The position numbers were made by a program, and so were the translations under genes. 64,000 bases of DNA from NCBI RefSeq assembly GCF_013304735.1, contig NZ_JAAITI010000013.1:1-64000 (forward strand), written 5' to 3'. The first letter of the stretch is position 1, and each line of letters begins with the position of its first letter. Positions 34,570 through 42,699 of this stretch are shown here, piece after piece. The notes under the pieces are model-generated. The model made no database searches and was not told the origin of the DNA. It saw only the letters and a list, made by a program, of their open reading frames with translations. Source of the stretch: Blautia luti. GTDB lineage: Bacteria; Bacillota; Clostridia; Lachnospirales; Lachnospiraceae.

Positions 34570-35591
34570 AGCGGCTTTGGCGCATGATAGAACGGTACTA
34601 CCCCTGGCTGCTGTTGCTGTTGGGCGTGGATTGCTTTTGTGCTATCATTCTTTGGATTTCTGACATTCAGGCATTTCAAACCTTGAGTGGGTTAGTAGTT
34701 CTGACAAGCCTCCTTTTGTTTTCAGCAATTCTGTTTGTACTAAACAAGCGGGAGACCACCCGCCGAGAGCTGTTCCGGGATTTCCTCAGTGATCCTACCA
34801 TCTGCAACGAGGAACGGCTGCTCAGTGCCATCAGCCGGGAAGAAGGAGAATCTATCCGGCTTCTGGCATCAGTTTTACAGGAACACAAAACTGAGAGTAA
34901 CAGTATGGCAGATGCCCTACAGGACTATGAAGAATATGTGGAGGGCTGGGCACATGAAGCGAAAACGCCCCTATCGTTGTTGACCATGCTCCTGGATAAT
35001 CGGAGCAACGAAATGTCTCCTCCCCTGCAAGCAAAACTGGATTATGTCCGCAGTCAGCTTCAGGAGGATGTCACTCAGATGTTATACTATGCCCGGTTAA
35101 AGAGCAGTACAAAGGATTATCAGTTTAAGGATATCAATTTGAATGACTGCTTGGGGGAAGTTCTGGAGGACTATGCCCCACTTCTGGAAGAAAAGCAGTT
35201 TGTAATTATCAATAAACTGCAATCTGAAACAGTCTATACAGACCGTAGAGGGCTTCAGTTTATGTTGGGACAGATCGTGAGCAATGCCATAAAATATAGC
35301 AGCGATAGTCCCATGCTAACAATCTCTATGATACATTCGGAGATCGCAGATGTTCTTTCAGTTGAGGATAATGGCATCGGTGTAAAAAAATATGATCTGC
35401 CGTATATTTTTCAAAAGGGCTTTACCGGGGATTCTACTGACAGCAGAAAGAAAGCTACCGGTATAGGGCTTTACCTGGTTAAGAAGATGGCTGACGATCT
35501 AAACCTTCGTCTGGAAGCTGCTTCCCCGTGGGAAAAGGGCTTTAAGATAGTCATCTTCTTTCCAAAATTGAGATCCAACGGAGGAAAATAA
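34566..35591 (+). CDS. bceS: BceS-type intramembrane-sensing histidine kinase
   Basis: A 341-residue kinase with two N-terminal helices (about 14-33 and 38-60) and almost no loop between them, the mark of intramembrane-sensing kinases that rely on BceAB for input. The phospho-accepting His is in GWAHEAKTPLSLL (about residue 125). ATPase boxes are QIVSNAIKYS (N), EDNGIGVKKYDLPYIF (G1) and ATGIGLYLVKK (G2). ATG overlaps the bceR stop. Confidence 0.94.
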   Translation: MKRLWRMIERYYPWLLLLLGVDCFCAIILWISDIQAFQTLSGLVVLTSLLLFSAILFVLNKRETTRRELFRDFLSDPTICNEERLLSAISREEGESIRLLASVLQEHKTESNSMADALQDYEEYVEGWAHEAKTPLSLLTMLLDNRSNEMSPPLQAKLDYVRSQLQEDVTQMLYYARLKSSTKDYQFKDINLNDCLGEVLEDYAPLLEEKQFVIINKLQSETVYTDRRGLQFMLGQIVSNAIKYSSDSPMLTISMIHSEIADVLSVEDNGIGVKKYDLPYIFQKGFTGDSTDSRKKATGIGLYLVKKMADDLNLRLEAASPWEKGFKIVIFFPKLRSNGGK

Positions 35592-35631
35592 TATAAGCAA
35601 AAAACGGGGCTGTAAAATAAGTCTCTGCTAA

Positions 35632-35672
35632 AGAAACGCTAGTTCCGACAAATGCTGGTTCTGGCGTTTCTT
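35632..35672 (+). terminator. Hairpin after bceS
   Basis: AAAGAAACGC (35632-35641) and GCGTTTCTTT (35663-35672) are perfect 10-base arms. It may end the bceABRS transcript, or may be the end hairpin of the transposase remnant beside it. No long T-run follows. Confidence 0.5.
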
Positions 35673-35990
35673 TACATTAATATATGTTTTTTGAAAATCG
35701 TCACTGTTTTATGTAAAAAGGGTACACTTAATAAGCTTGGATAGATTTCTTCTGTACGTCCATATTTTTTATATCTTACATGTTGTTTTCGTTTGAAAAG
35801 AAATTTACGTCCAATAGGGCATATAGGATTTCCGTTCTCATCTCTTATATAGTTTACAGCACGATAAGGATTCGTGTGATGTTTTTTATCTGCCGTTTCT
35901 TTTTTGTACATGGTAAATATCATTAAATTTTTCCATTAAAGGTACAAAGCATTCCATGCCTTGTCTTCCATAAAATCAATTCTACGTTAA
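35672..35990 (-). pseudogene. Decayed IS1182-like transposase fragment
   Basis: On the minus strand an 83-residue frame (35672-35923) reads TNPYRAVNYIRDENGNPICP and then GRKFLFKRKQHVRYKKYGRT, which resembles the central part of IS1182-family transposases. Upstream on the same strand another frame reads GRQGMECFVPLMEKFNDIYH (about 35925-35985) and would join it only through frameshifts. The catalytic N- and C-terminal parts are missing. Family call is from memory of motif style, so moderate. Confidence 0.55.
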
Positions 35991-36051
35991 AAACATACCG
36001 TCTAGACAGCTATTTTTTAAGCTATCATTTGAAAGACATATATAATATATA

Positions 36052-36230
36052 GGCTCAAATGGTGAAAGTGCCCATTTGGGCCTATTATTGTATGAATTCA
36101 TACGTTACAACCAGAGCAAGATCCACCCGTGTATTACAGTATTGTCATTTTGACAATTTTGTATTACTTACGAGTAGCAGACTTGATGGGGGTTACGTCC
36201 CCATACCCACGTGAAAATATAATTGCAGGC
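36052..36230. other. Inverted-repeat-rich DNA, candidate oriT or origin
   Basis: Four inverted repeats lie in 160 bases: GGCTCAAATGG/CCATTTGGGCC (36052-36082), the perfect palindrome GTATGAATTCATAC (36090-36103), ATTGTCA/TGACAAT (36141-36157) and TGGGGG-TTACG-TCCCCA (near 36186-36202). A 63-residue frame across 36129-36320 has no ribosome site and no family likeness, so I do not call it a gene. Such clusters are usual at transfer or replication origins. The assignment is inference. Confidence 0.4.
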
Positions 36231-36305
36231 AATTACATTTTAGCAGATACGCAAGCGTTTCTGAGTAAGCGTCATAGACAACAAAATAAGAAAATTTTGA
36301 TAAGG

Positions 36306-36333
36306 CATTCACCTGGATAGGTGAGTGTTTTTT
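36306..36333 (+). terminator. Terminator before the repA-like gene
   Basis: CATTCACCT and AGGTGAGTG (one G-T pair) form a 9-base stem with a 4-base loop, followed by eight T. It is preceded by a possible short untranslated transcript, so it may be an attenuator. Confidence 0.75.
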
Positions 36334-36360
36334 TATTTTCAAATATTTAATTAACAGAAA

Positions 36361-36520
36361 AAATAAAAAAGTTTTCCTCAGGGGGCTGTAAAAATGCCTC
36401 TCAGCGTTTCGTATTAATGAAAGGGTATTTTTTGCAGGAAAAATAAAAAATTTTCATCAAGAGCCTGTATTTATGCCCTTCATCTTTTGAATATGTGTAA
36501 GGACATTTTTTGAGCCGGCA
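36361..36520 (+). repeat. Imperfect 80-base tandem repeats upstream of repA-like gene
   Basis: Unit 1 (36361-36434) and unit 2 (36441-36512) both begin AAATAAAAAA, then TTTTC-TCA, GCCTGTA/GGCTGTA, ATGCC, and end ATTTTTTG. Identity is roughly two thirds by eye. A shorter third piece (gagccggcataaaaatg) starts at 36512. Lying just before the replication-initiator gene, they could be iterons or leader hairpins. Confidence 0.55.
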
Positions 36521-36569
36521 TAAAAATGATTTTTACAACAGTTAGAAACAGAAACGAGGCGAGAAAAGA

Positions 36570-37097
36570 ATGAAATATGAATACATGAAGGAGTCAGAGC
36601 AGATGCTTCAGTACTTCCAGTTTCCGAAGTTTTTGCTAAAACTGCGAATTTCTCAAACTGCAAAATTCCTTTATATGATTTTGTATGACCGGGCACGGAT
36701 ATCGAGAATGAATAGTTGGATAGACAAGTATGGAAATGTTTATCTGATTTTTCCGATAGAGGAATTGTCTGCTCAAATCGGTAAATGTAAATCTTCTGTA
36801 AAAACAGCATTGAAGGAATTAGATGATGTGGGACTATTGGTTCGCAGATCTGGTGGTTTTTCAAAACCCAATCATTTATATATAAAAATTCCATCTGATG
36901 AGATTGGTTTACAGCTGGTTGAGAATAAGGCGGTTGAAAAGATGGTTGCAACAGAGTCGGAAAAGCAACCTTCATCTGGTCGTAAAAATGGCTGTGCAGG
37001 AGTCGGAAATGTGGCACCTAGTAAAGTAACTGAGAAATATAAAAGAAATAAATATCATGAAGTAAATTATTGCTATGGAGAAGGAGAGAGTTTGTGA
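36570..37097 (+). CDS. Replication initiator protein A-like (RepA N-terminal domain)
   Basis: A 175-residue protein with a winged-helix N-terminal domain as in plasmid and ICE replication initiators (FPKFLLKLRISQTAKFLYMI, then FPIEELSAQIGKCKSSVKTA, LKELDDVGLLVRRSGG). The C-terminal third is polar. In conjugative transposons of Clostridia this gene usually lies before a DnaC-like gene, as here, and may let the excised circle replicate. Its stop overlaps the next start (TGATG). Confidence 0.85.
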   Translation: MKYEYMKESEQMLQYFQFPKFLLKLRISQTAKFLYMILYDRARISRMNSWIDKYGNVYLIFPIEELSAQIGKCKSSVKTALKELDDVGLLVRRSGGFSKPNHLYIKIPSDEIGLQLVENKAVEKMVATESEKQPSSGRKNGCAGVGNVAPSKVTEKYKRNKYHEVNYCYGEGESL

Positions 37098-37912
37098 TGA
37101 GAGAAGAAGATATCGTATGTGTAGGCAGTGATGGTTTGCAATACTGCAAAGTCTGTGGGGAAGCGAAAGAAGCTTTTTTCCCCGAGGGTGGCTTTATGGG
37201 GATGAAAAAACATACTAGGCAATGTGCCTGTGACAGAAAAGCGTATGAAGAAGAACAAAAATATTTTAAAGAGAAAGAACACCGGGAATTAGTCAGTAGA
37301 AATACGAGCATCTGTTTTGACGAGAGCAGGATGGAAGAGTGGACATTTGAGAATGCAGATATGTCAGATGCAGTAATGCATAAGGCAAAAAGCTATGTTG
37401 ATAACTGGGAGGAAATGAAAAGAAATCATATAGGCTGTTTGTTCTGGGGACCGGTTGGTACCGGGAAAAGTTATATTGCCGGGTGTATTGCCAATGAACT
37501 TCTTAAGCGGGAAGTAACGGTAAAGATGACAAATTTCAATACCATTATTGATGATATATTTCCACTGGCAGACAAAACGGAATATATCAATGCATTGGCT
37601 TCTTACCAGCTTTTGATTATTGATGATCTTGGAGTGGAACGAAATTCAGAATATGCGTTAGGAATTGTTTTTAGCGTCATAGACCGCAGGATCCGTTCGG
37701 GACGACCTTTGATCATCACAACCAATCTTCCGCTGAAAGAAATAAAAAGCGAGACCATGTTGGACAAAAGGCGTATCTATGATCGTATTTTAGAAATGTG
37801 TACACCAATGTATGTTGGAGGTACAAGTAAACGAGAAGCGATTGCAAGTATGAAAATGGAGAAAGCGAAAACGTTGTTGAATACAAAGAATGATCGTGTG
37901 TATTGCGGATAG
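37097..37912 (+). CDS. DnaC/IstB-like ATPase (helicase loader type)
   Basis: A 271-residue AAA+ protein. The N-terminus has a cysteine cluster (CKVCGE, then CACD) likely to bind zinc. Walker A is GPVGTGKSYIAG (about residue 118), Walker B LLIIDDLGVER and sensor I ITTNLP. DnaC-like proteins load the replicative helicase. ATG 37097 overlaps the repA-like stop by one base in TGATG, so the two are translationally coupled; 9 further residues upstream lie in the coding part of the repA-like gene. Confidence 0.88.
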   Translation: MREEDIVCVGSDGLQYCKVCGEAKEAFFPEGGFMGMKKHTRQCACDRKAYEEEQKYFKEKEHRELVSRNTSICFDESRMEEWTFENADMSDAVMHKAKSYVDNWEEMKRNHIGCLFWGPVGTGKSYIAGCIANELLKREVTVKMTNFNTIIDDIFPLADKTEYINALASYQLLIIDDLGVERNSEYALGIVFSVIDRRIRSGRPLIITTNLPLKEIKSETMLDKRRIYDRILEMCTPMYVGGTSKREAIASMKMEKAKTLLNTKNDRVYCG

Positions 37913-37953
37913 AAGTGTATGCTACGCACGTTAAATAATAAGGGAAGGATTTT

Positions 37954-38154
37954 ATGAGCAAACAACATGTTGCGATATGTGAAAAAGTGGCTCTTACAAT
38001 TGAAGAGGCAGCAGAATACAGTAATATTGGACAAAACAGAATAAGTGGTCTTTTGAAAGAACCGAGATGTCCGTTTGTGCTTTACGTAGGCACGAAAAAA
38101 CTTGTAAAGAGAAAAGAATTTGAAAAATTCATTTCGGAAAGTGTGGAAATATAA
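37954..38154 (+). CDS. xis: Excisionase (Tn916 Xis type)
   Basis: A 66-residue DNA-bending protein needed for excision. It reads LTIEEAAEYSNIGQNRISGL and then FVLYVGTKKLVKRKEFEKFI, matching the Tn916-type excisionase/helix-turn-helix family. GGAAGGA lies before the ATG. It is 115 bases before int, as in Tn916-like elements. Confidence 0.9.
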   Translation: MSKQHVAICEKVALTIEEAAEYSNIGQNRISGLLKEPRCPFVLYVGTKKLVKRKEFEKFISESVEI

Positions 38155-38269
38155 ATGATTGACAGGAGATGGGGCAGGAGATGAGATGAAAATGAATATT
38201 CACAAAAATAAGATGCTATGGTATAATACAAGGTACTGTATTAGGGCTTCTTATGAGAGGAGCTGAAAT

Positions 38270-39400
38270 ATGGGAAAAGATTTAAAAGGCAAAGAACTTG
38301 GCAAGGGAATATCCCAGGAAAGTACGGGATTATACTCAGCCAGATTTGTAGATCGGTTTGGAAAGAGAAAACATAAACGATTCAAAAAGCTGCAAGAGTG
38401 CAGAGCATGGATTGCTGATGCGACTTATGTGGATGAACACAGTGATATTTCAATGCCATCAGATATGCTGGTCGATCAATGGTTTGATTATTGGATTGGG
38501 ATAAAAAAGAAAACAGTCCGTTCAAATACTGTTCGCAATTATACGGAGAGATATATTAAAAATATTAAACCGGTAATTGGGAAGATGACACTATCAGACG
38601 TGAAACCACTTCAATGTCAGAAAATATTTTATGATATGGCAGATCAGGGGTATCGCACATCTACAATTTATCAGGCAAGAATTGCATTATACAATATGTT
38701 TGAGTATGCAAAAGAGAATGAAGTCTTGCGTAGCAATCCCTGTAAAAAATCTGTGAAAAGTGATATGGGAAAGCCTTCTGAGAAGAAGGTTGCTTTAACA
38801 AGAGACATACAAAAAACATTTTTACAATATGCAGAAAATCAAAGCTATGAAAATCAGTATCGTTTTATACTACAAACCGGATTGCGAACAGGCGAATTGG
38901 TAGGATTGAAATGGGGAGATGTCGATTTTAAATCCAAAACAATTCAGATTCGCAGAAGTATGGAATATCGTTACAGTGCAAAGGAGTGGCGTATCGGAGA
39001 ACCAAAGAGTAAATCAGGTTACCGTACGATACCCTTAACAGAAGAAGCGGTTTCTATACTAAAAAAACAAAAAGAAAAGAATAAGAGGATTTCAGAAATT
39101 TCAACAGAATGGGAAGAATTTGTGTTTCTGTGTCGAAAAGGAACACCTGTCAAGAACAGTACATATGATACAGCGCTGTTTAAAATCTGTGACAAAGCAA
39201 AAATTCCAAGATTTTCGATGCATATCTTGAGACATACTTTTGCTACCAGATGTATTGAAGCAGGAATGAAACCGAAAACACTTCAGATGTTACTGGGCCA
39301 TTCGAATATTGGAATTACAATGAACTTATATGTTCATACTACCGAGGAAGAAAAGAAAAAAGAAATGGACTTGGTAGCAGAAGCACTTATGGCAATGTAA
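38270..39400 (+). CDS. int: Tyrosine recombinase / integrase (Tn916 Int type)
   Basis: A 376-residue integrase. The N-terminal arm-binding domain (about 1-65) is followed by a SAM-like core-binding domain and the catalytic domain with the Arg in TGLRTGELVGL, HILRHTFATR with His and the second Arg, LGHSNIG and the nucleophile in MNLYVH. It probably acts on the ychF junctions and binds the TGGCCCAC repeats that begin right after its stop. It reads outward toward ychF with no terminator between, so int transcription may also drive ychF. Confidence 0.95.
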   Translation: MGKDLKGKELGKGISQESTGLYSARFVDRFGKRKHKRFKKLQECRAWIADATYVDEHSDISMPSDMLVDQWFDYWIGIKKKTVRSNTVRNYTERYIKNIKPVIGKMTLSDVKPLQCQKIFYDMADQGYRTSTIYQARIALYNMFEYAKENEVLRSNPCKKSVKSDMGKPSEKKVALTRDIQKTFLQYAENQSYENQYRFILQTGLRTGELVGLKWGDVDFKSKTIQIRRSMEYRYSAKEWRIGEPKSKSGYRTIPLTEEAVSILKKQKEKNKRISEISTEWEEFVFLCRKGTPVKNSTYDTALFKICDKAKIPRFSMHILRHTFATRCIEAGMKPKTLQMLLGHSNIGITMNLYVHTTEEEKKKEMDLVAEALMAM

Positions 39401-39420
39401 TGGCCCACTAAATGGCCCAC
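39401..39420. repeat. Right integrase arm repeats
   Basis: TGGCCCAC at 39401-39408 and 39413-39420, 12 bases apart in direct order, starting at the first base after the int stop codon. They match the left pair at 30291-30310 in sequence, spacing and orientation. Confidence 0.75.
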
Positions 39421-39483
39421 TTGCAAAAATAAGTATGCTGAAATCCCTTGAAATCAAAGGATTTATAGGAGGAAATAGAAAAA

Positions 39484-40581
39484 ATGAAATTAGGAATTGT
39501 AGGTCTTCCTAATGTGGGAAAAAGTACATTATTTAATTCACTGACAAAGGCCGGCGCAGAGTCAGCAAACTATCCGTTCTGTACCATTGATCCGAACGTA
39601 GGCGTTGTAACCGTACCGGACGAGAGACTGAATCTTCTCGGTGATTTTTACAAATCAAAAAAAGTAACACCTGCAGTGATTGAATTTGTGGATATTGCAG
39701 GTCTTGTAAAGGGTGCATCCAAAGGTGAGGGACTTGGAAACCAGTTTCTCGCAAATATCCGTGAGGTAGATGCCATTGTTCATGTAGTACGTTGTTTTGA
39801 GGATTCCAATGTTGTCCATGTAGATGGAAACATTGATCCGCTTCGTGATATTGAGACCATTAACCTGGAGCTTGTTTTCTCAGATCTTGAGATCCTTGAG
39901 AGAAGAATTGCAAAGGTTACCAAGACTGCACGTATGGATAAGGAAGCAGCCAAAGAGCTTACATTCCTCGAAAAAGTAAAGGCACATCTGGAAGACGGCC
40001 AGCTTGCAATTACTCTTGAGACAGAGAATGAGGATGAGGATGCATGGCTTGCAACTTACAATCTTCTTACTGCTAAGCCGGTTATTTATGCTGCCAATGT
40101 TGCGGAAGACGATATTGCAGATGACGGTGCAAATAATGCACATGTACAGGCTGTACGTGAGTATGCGTCCAAACAGAACAGTGAGGTATTTGTAATCTGT
40201 GCACAGATCGAGGAAGAGATTTCCGAGCTGGACGAGGATGAGAGAAAGATGTTCCTGGAAGACCTGGGACTGACAGAATCCGGTCTTGAGAAGCTGGTAC
40301 GTGCAAGTTATCATCTTCTTGGCCTTATGAGTTTCCTGACAGCAGGAGAGGACGAGACAAGAGCATGGACGATCAAGATCGGAACCAAGGCACCTCAGGC
40401 AGCCGGTAAGATCCACACAGACTTTGAACGTGGCTTTATCAAGGCAGAGGTTGTAAACTATCAGGATCTTCTGGACTGCGGTTCCTATGCAGGCGCCAGA
40501 GAGAAAGGTCTTGTAAGAATGGAAGGAAAAGATTACGTTGTACAGGATGGAGATGTGATCTTATTCCGCTTTAATGTATAA
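39484..40581 (+). CDS. ychF: Redox-regulated ATPase YchF (Obg-like)
   Basis: A 365-residue Obg-family ATPase that binds ribosomes and affects stress responses. G1 is [13 protein letters not shown]3 [14 protein letters not shown], and the C-terminal TGS domain holds [13 protein letters not shown]. The first six codons and the AGGAGG site belong to the integrated element; the native start is at 30145. The amino acids are unchanged (MKLGIV), so the protein is intact. Expression now depends on element sequence: read-through from int, or a weak promoter at the right end. Confidence 0.97.
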   Translation: MKLGIVGLPNVGKSTLFNSLTKAGAESANYPFCTIDPNVGVVTVPDERLNLLGDFYKSKKVTPAVIEFVDIAGLVKGASKGEGLGNQFLANIREVDAIVHVVRCFEDSNVVHVDGNIDPLRDIETINLELVFSDLEILERRIAKVTKTARMDKEAAKELTFLEKVKAHLEDGQLAITLETENEDEDAWLATYNLLTAKPVIYAANVAEDDIADDGANNAHVQAVREYASKQNSEVFVICAQIEEEISELDEDERKMFLEDLGLTESGLEKLVRASYHLLGLMSFLTAGEDETRAWTIKIGTKAPQAAGKIHTDFERGFIKAEVVNYQDLLDCGSYAGAREKGLVRMEGKDYVVQDGDVILFRFNV

Positions 40582-40592
40582 CAGGTGATTTT

Positions 40593-41717
40593 ATGGATAT
40601 GTCAATTCGCTTTCCCGGATTGAAACTGATATTGGATTATGTTCCGAAATCCTTTGAAATCTTTGGATTCGAGATCACGATTTATGGTGTTCTGATTGCG
40701 GTCGGAATGCTTCTTGGAATCTTTTTTGTGGTACTGGAAGCAAGGAGAAATCATGAAGAGCCGGATGCTTATCTGGATCTGGCTATCATAACACTGATTA
40801 CAGGGGTGATCGGAGCAAGGCTTCTGTATGCTGCTTTTTCGTGGAGCCTTTATAAGAATGATCCCGGACAGATTCTGAATGTGCGCTCAGGAGGCATGCT
40901 TTTTTATGGCGGTCTTCTCGGCGGAGTGCTGGGTGGTATCGTCTATTGCAGGATACGTAAAAAATCATTCTGGAAAATGGCAGATCTTGCCTGTATGGGA
41001 ATTCTGATCGGGCAGATCATAGGAAAGTGGGGAAGCTTTTTTAACAGAGAGTCCTTTGGGGAATATGTGGATAATATTCTTTCCATGCAGCTTCCACTGA
41101 CTGCGGTAAGGGCCGGAGAAGTGACGACCACAATGCGTGAGAATCTCCAGATGGTAGATGGAGTATCCTGCATTCTGGTGCAGCCGCTGTTTCTTTATGA
41201 AAGTCTCTGGTGTCTTCTGGTGCTTATGCTGCTTATGATGCACCTTCGCAGGAGAGTATTTCAGGGAGAAATTTTTCTGAGATATCTTGCTGGTTACGGA
41301 CTTGGAAGATTTGTGATCCAGTGGATGCGTACAGATAAAGTATTTTTTCCGGGAACGGAGATTGATGTTTCATTAGTGATTTCAGGTGTGCTTTTTGTCC
41401 TGTGTACAGTGATTGTTACTGTAAAGATTGTGATGGCGAAGAAGCGTGCCCGGGTACGAAAGAGAAGAATCGAAAAAGATTACCAGGCAGAGCAACAGGC
41501 CGCAGAACAAAGAAAAAATGCAACAGAGAATCTGGAAACAGAAACTGTACAGGGAGAAAAATATGAGTCAGAACAAAATACAAATACAGCAGAACCAGGA
41601 GACTCTCCGGAAAGCATCCCTTCTGCAGCAATTGCAGGAGGAACGGAAGAATCTGGACAGCCAGATCAGAAGCAGGAGCGATCTTCTGAAGAATCTGGAA
41701 GCCAGTCAGAGAGTTGA
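40593..41717 (+). CDS. lgt: Prolipoprotein diacylglyceryl transferase with long tail
   Basis: It adds diacylglycerol to the lipobox cysteine of lipoproteins in the membrane. Helices and the signature region GKWGSFFNRESFGEY and GGMLFYGGLLGGV fit the family, as does YGLGRFVIQWMRTDK. The last 90 or so residues (about 286-374) are charged then rich in Gln, Glu, Ser and Thr, absent from typical Lgt (about 260-290 residues). A second open frame runs inside this tail (41563-41748). Follows ychF by 11 bases. Confidence 0.93.
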   Translation: MDMSIRFPGLKLILDYVPKSFEIFGFEITIYGVLIAVGMLLGIFFVVLEARRNHEEPDAYLDLAIITLITGVIGARLLYAAFSWSLYKNDPGQILNVRSGGMLFYGGLLGGVLGGIVYCRIRKKSFWKMADLACMGILIGQIIGKWGSFFNRESFGEYVDNILSMQLPLTAVRAGEVTTTMRENLQMVDGVSCILVQPLFLYESLWCLLVLMLLMMHLRRRVFQGEIFLRYLAGYGLGRFVIQWMRTDKVFFPGTEIDVSLVISGVLFVLCTVIVTVKIVMAKKRARVRKRRIEKDYQAEQQAAEQRKNATENLETETVQGEKYESEQNTNTAEPGDSPESIPSAAIAGGTEESGQPDQKQERSSEESGSQSES

Positions 41718-41748
41718 CCGCATTCTGGAGTTATATTATCAGTGCTGA
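41563..41748 (+). CDS. Possible small overlapping coiled-coil protein
   Basis: A 61-residue frame that overlaps the lgt tail in another frame and ends 31 bases past it. It has its own AGGGAG 6 bases before ATG 41563. The chain (SLLQQLQEERKNLDSQIRSR, ending RVDRILELYYQC) has regular Leu/Ile spacing as in a coiled coil and looks more protein-like than the lgt tail itself. It may be a real gene, or the tail may be the chance frame. No family known. Confidence 0.35.
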   Translation: MSQNKIQIQQNQETLRKASLLQQLQEERKNLDSQIRSRSDLLKNLEASQRVDRILELYYQC

Positions 41749-41767
41749 GGATATAGCTGAAAAAATA

Positions 41768-41824
41768 AACACGGATCTGTGTGAAAACCTGAAGGTTCAG
41801 GGGCATACAGATCCGTGTTTTTTT
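41768..41824. terminator. Terminator between lgt and the AraC-type gene
   Basis: AACACGGATCTGT (41768-41780) and ACAGATCCGTGTT (41807-41819) form a 13-base stem, followed by T on the plus strand and preceded by A-rich DNA, so it can serve both convergent genes. The araC stop codon overlaps its edge. Confidence 0.85.
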
Positions 41825-42638
41825 AGTACATTTTCCGGAAGTCCAGAGGTGTTGTGCCGGTAATTTTTCGGAACATGGCAATAAAATGGCTGGAATCGGA
41901 AAAGCCGGAGGCGCAGGCAACATCCTGAATTTTCATATCCGGTTTGGAAAGAAGCAGCTCCCTGGCACGGCTGATGCGGTACATGGTAACGTATTCATAG
42001 ACAGAACAGCCAAGAAAACGCTGGAACAGACGGGAAAGATACTGCGTGGATACAAAGACACTCTGACTGAGTTCGGCAGCGGTGATGTCCTGCTGATAAC
42101 GGGTTTCAATTTCTTTTATTACGGGAACAACATATCTCTGGTAAAGAGGGTTATCCTGAATTTTCGGAGAAGCGGCGCAGTCCATAAAATTCATGAGAAG
42201 ATTATAGCAGTCCGAGGAGAGCGATTTCATATTCGGGGTTGGTTCGTGGTATTTTCGAAGGGAATAAGAAATCAGTTTCCGGATATTTAAGCCCTGCTCT
42301 TTCGGGATGAGGATGACGTCCTGATTATCGGTCATGGATGGGATGCTGCCGGCGAGAGTTCCGGTAAATGTGGCAAACATGGTAATCCATGAAGTAGATT
42401 CCCGGTGATAGGAGTGGGGAACGGAAGGTGCAATGAGGATGCCTTCGTTGGCACCCAGAGTGTAGTGCTTTCCATTTACTTCGATGCGGCCGGTTCCTTT
42501 TTCTGTCTGAAGATAATGATAGTATGGGTATCCGTCCGGCCGGTTTATGGTATCCTGGTTCCAGTGATTTCCGAGAGATTCGAACATAAACGGAGCACTG
42601 ACAGGAGTATTTCTGAAATAAATTGACATATGCTTCAC
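41823..42638 (-). CDS. AraC-family transcriptional regulator
   Basis: A 271-residue regulator. The N-terminus is a cupin-like sugar-binding domain (about 1-150; HYTLGANEGILIAPSVPHSY). The C-terminal 100 residues hold two helix-turn-helix motifs (AAELSQSVFVSTQYLSRLFQ and VACASGFSDSSHFIAMFRKI), and end TTPLDFRKMY. It is divergent from the beta-galactosidase gene, so it most likely activates it on sugar binding. Confidence 0.93.
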   Translation of the reverse strand: MKHMSIYFRNTPVSAPFMFESLGNHWNQDTINRPDGYPYYHYLQTEKGTGRIEVNGKHYTLGANEGILIAPSVPHSYHRESTSWITMFATFTGTLAGSIPSMTDNQDVILIPKEQGLNIRKLISYSLRKYHEPTPNMKSLSSDCYNLLMNFMDCAASPKIQDNPLYQRYVVPVIKEIETRYQQDITAAELSQSVFVSTQYLSRLFQRFLGCSVYEYVTMYRISRARELLLSKPDMKIQDVACASGFSDSSHFIAMFRKITGTTPLDFRKMY

Positions 42639-42699
42639 CTGTTTCTAAATGTTATATATTTTGGCGAAACATATTATACCATAATCTGTAAGTTTATAC

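Larger units (their letters stand above)
30157..39500 (+). mobile_element. Integrated Tn916-integrase-type element carrying bceABRS, inserted in ychF
   Basis: About 9.3 kb lie between the broken ychF start and the rebuilt one. The shared ATTGT at 30157-30161 and 39496-39500 is the likely crossover site. Inside, in order: left arm repeats, terminator, bceA, bceB, bceR, bceS, a decayed IS1182-like transposase, inverted-repeat-rich DNA, tandem repeats, repA-like, dnaC-like, xis, int, right arm repeats. The int-xis-dnaC-repA end matches the integrase end of clostridial conjugative transposons. No relaxase, coupling protein or type IV secretion gene was found, so it is either a deletion product or an element mobilised in trans. 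The right half is visibly more AT-rich than bceABRS and the host, which points to a mosaic. Confidence 0.85.

Noticed and set aside
36129-36320. 63-codon frame in the inverted-repeat region of the element
   Set aside because: No ribosome site, crosses several hairpins and shows no known motif.
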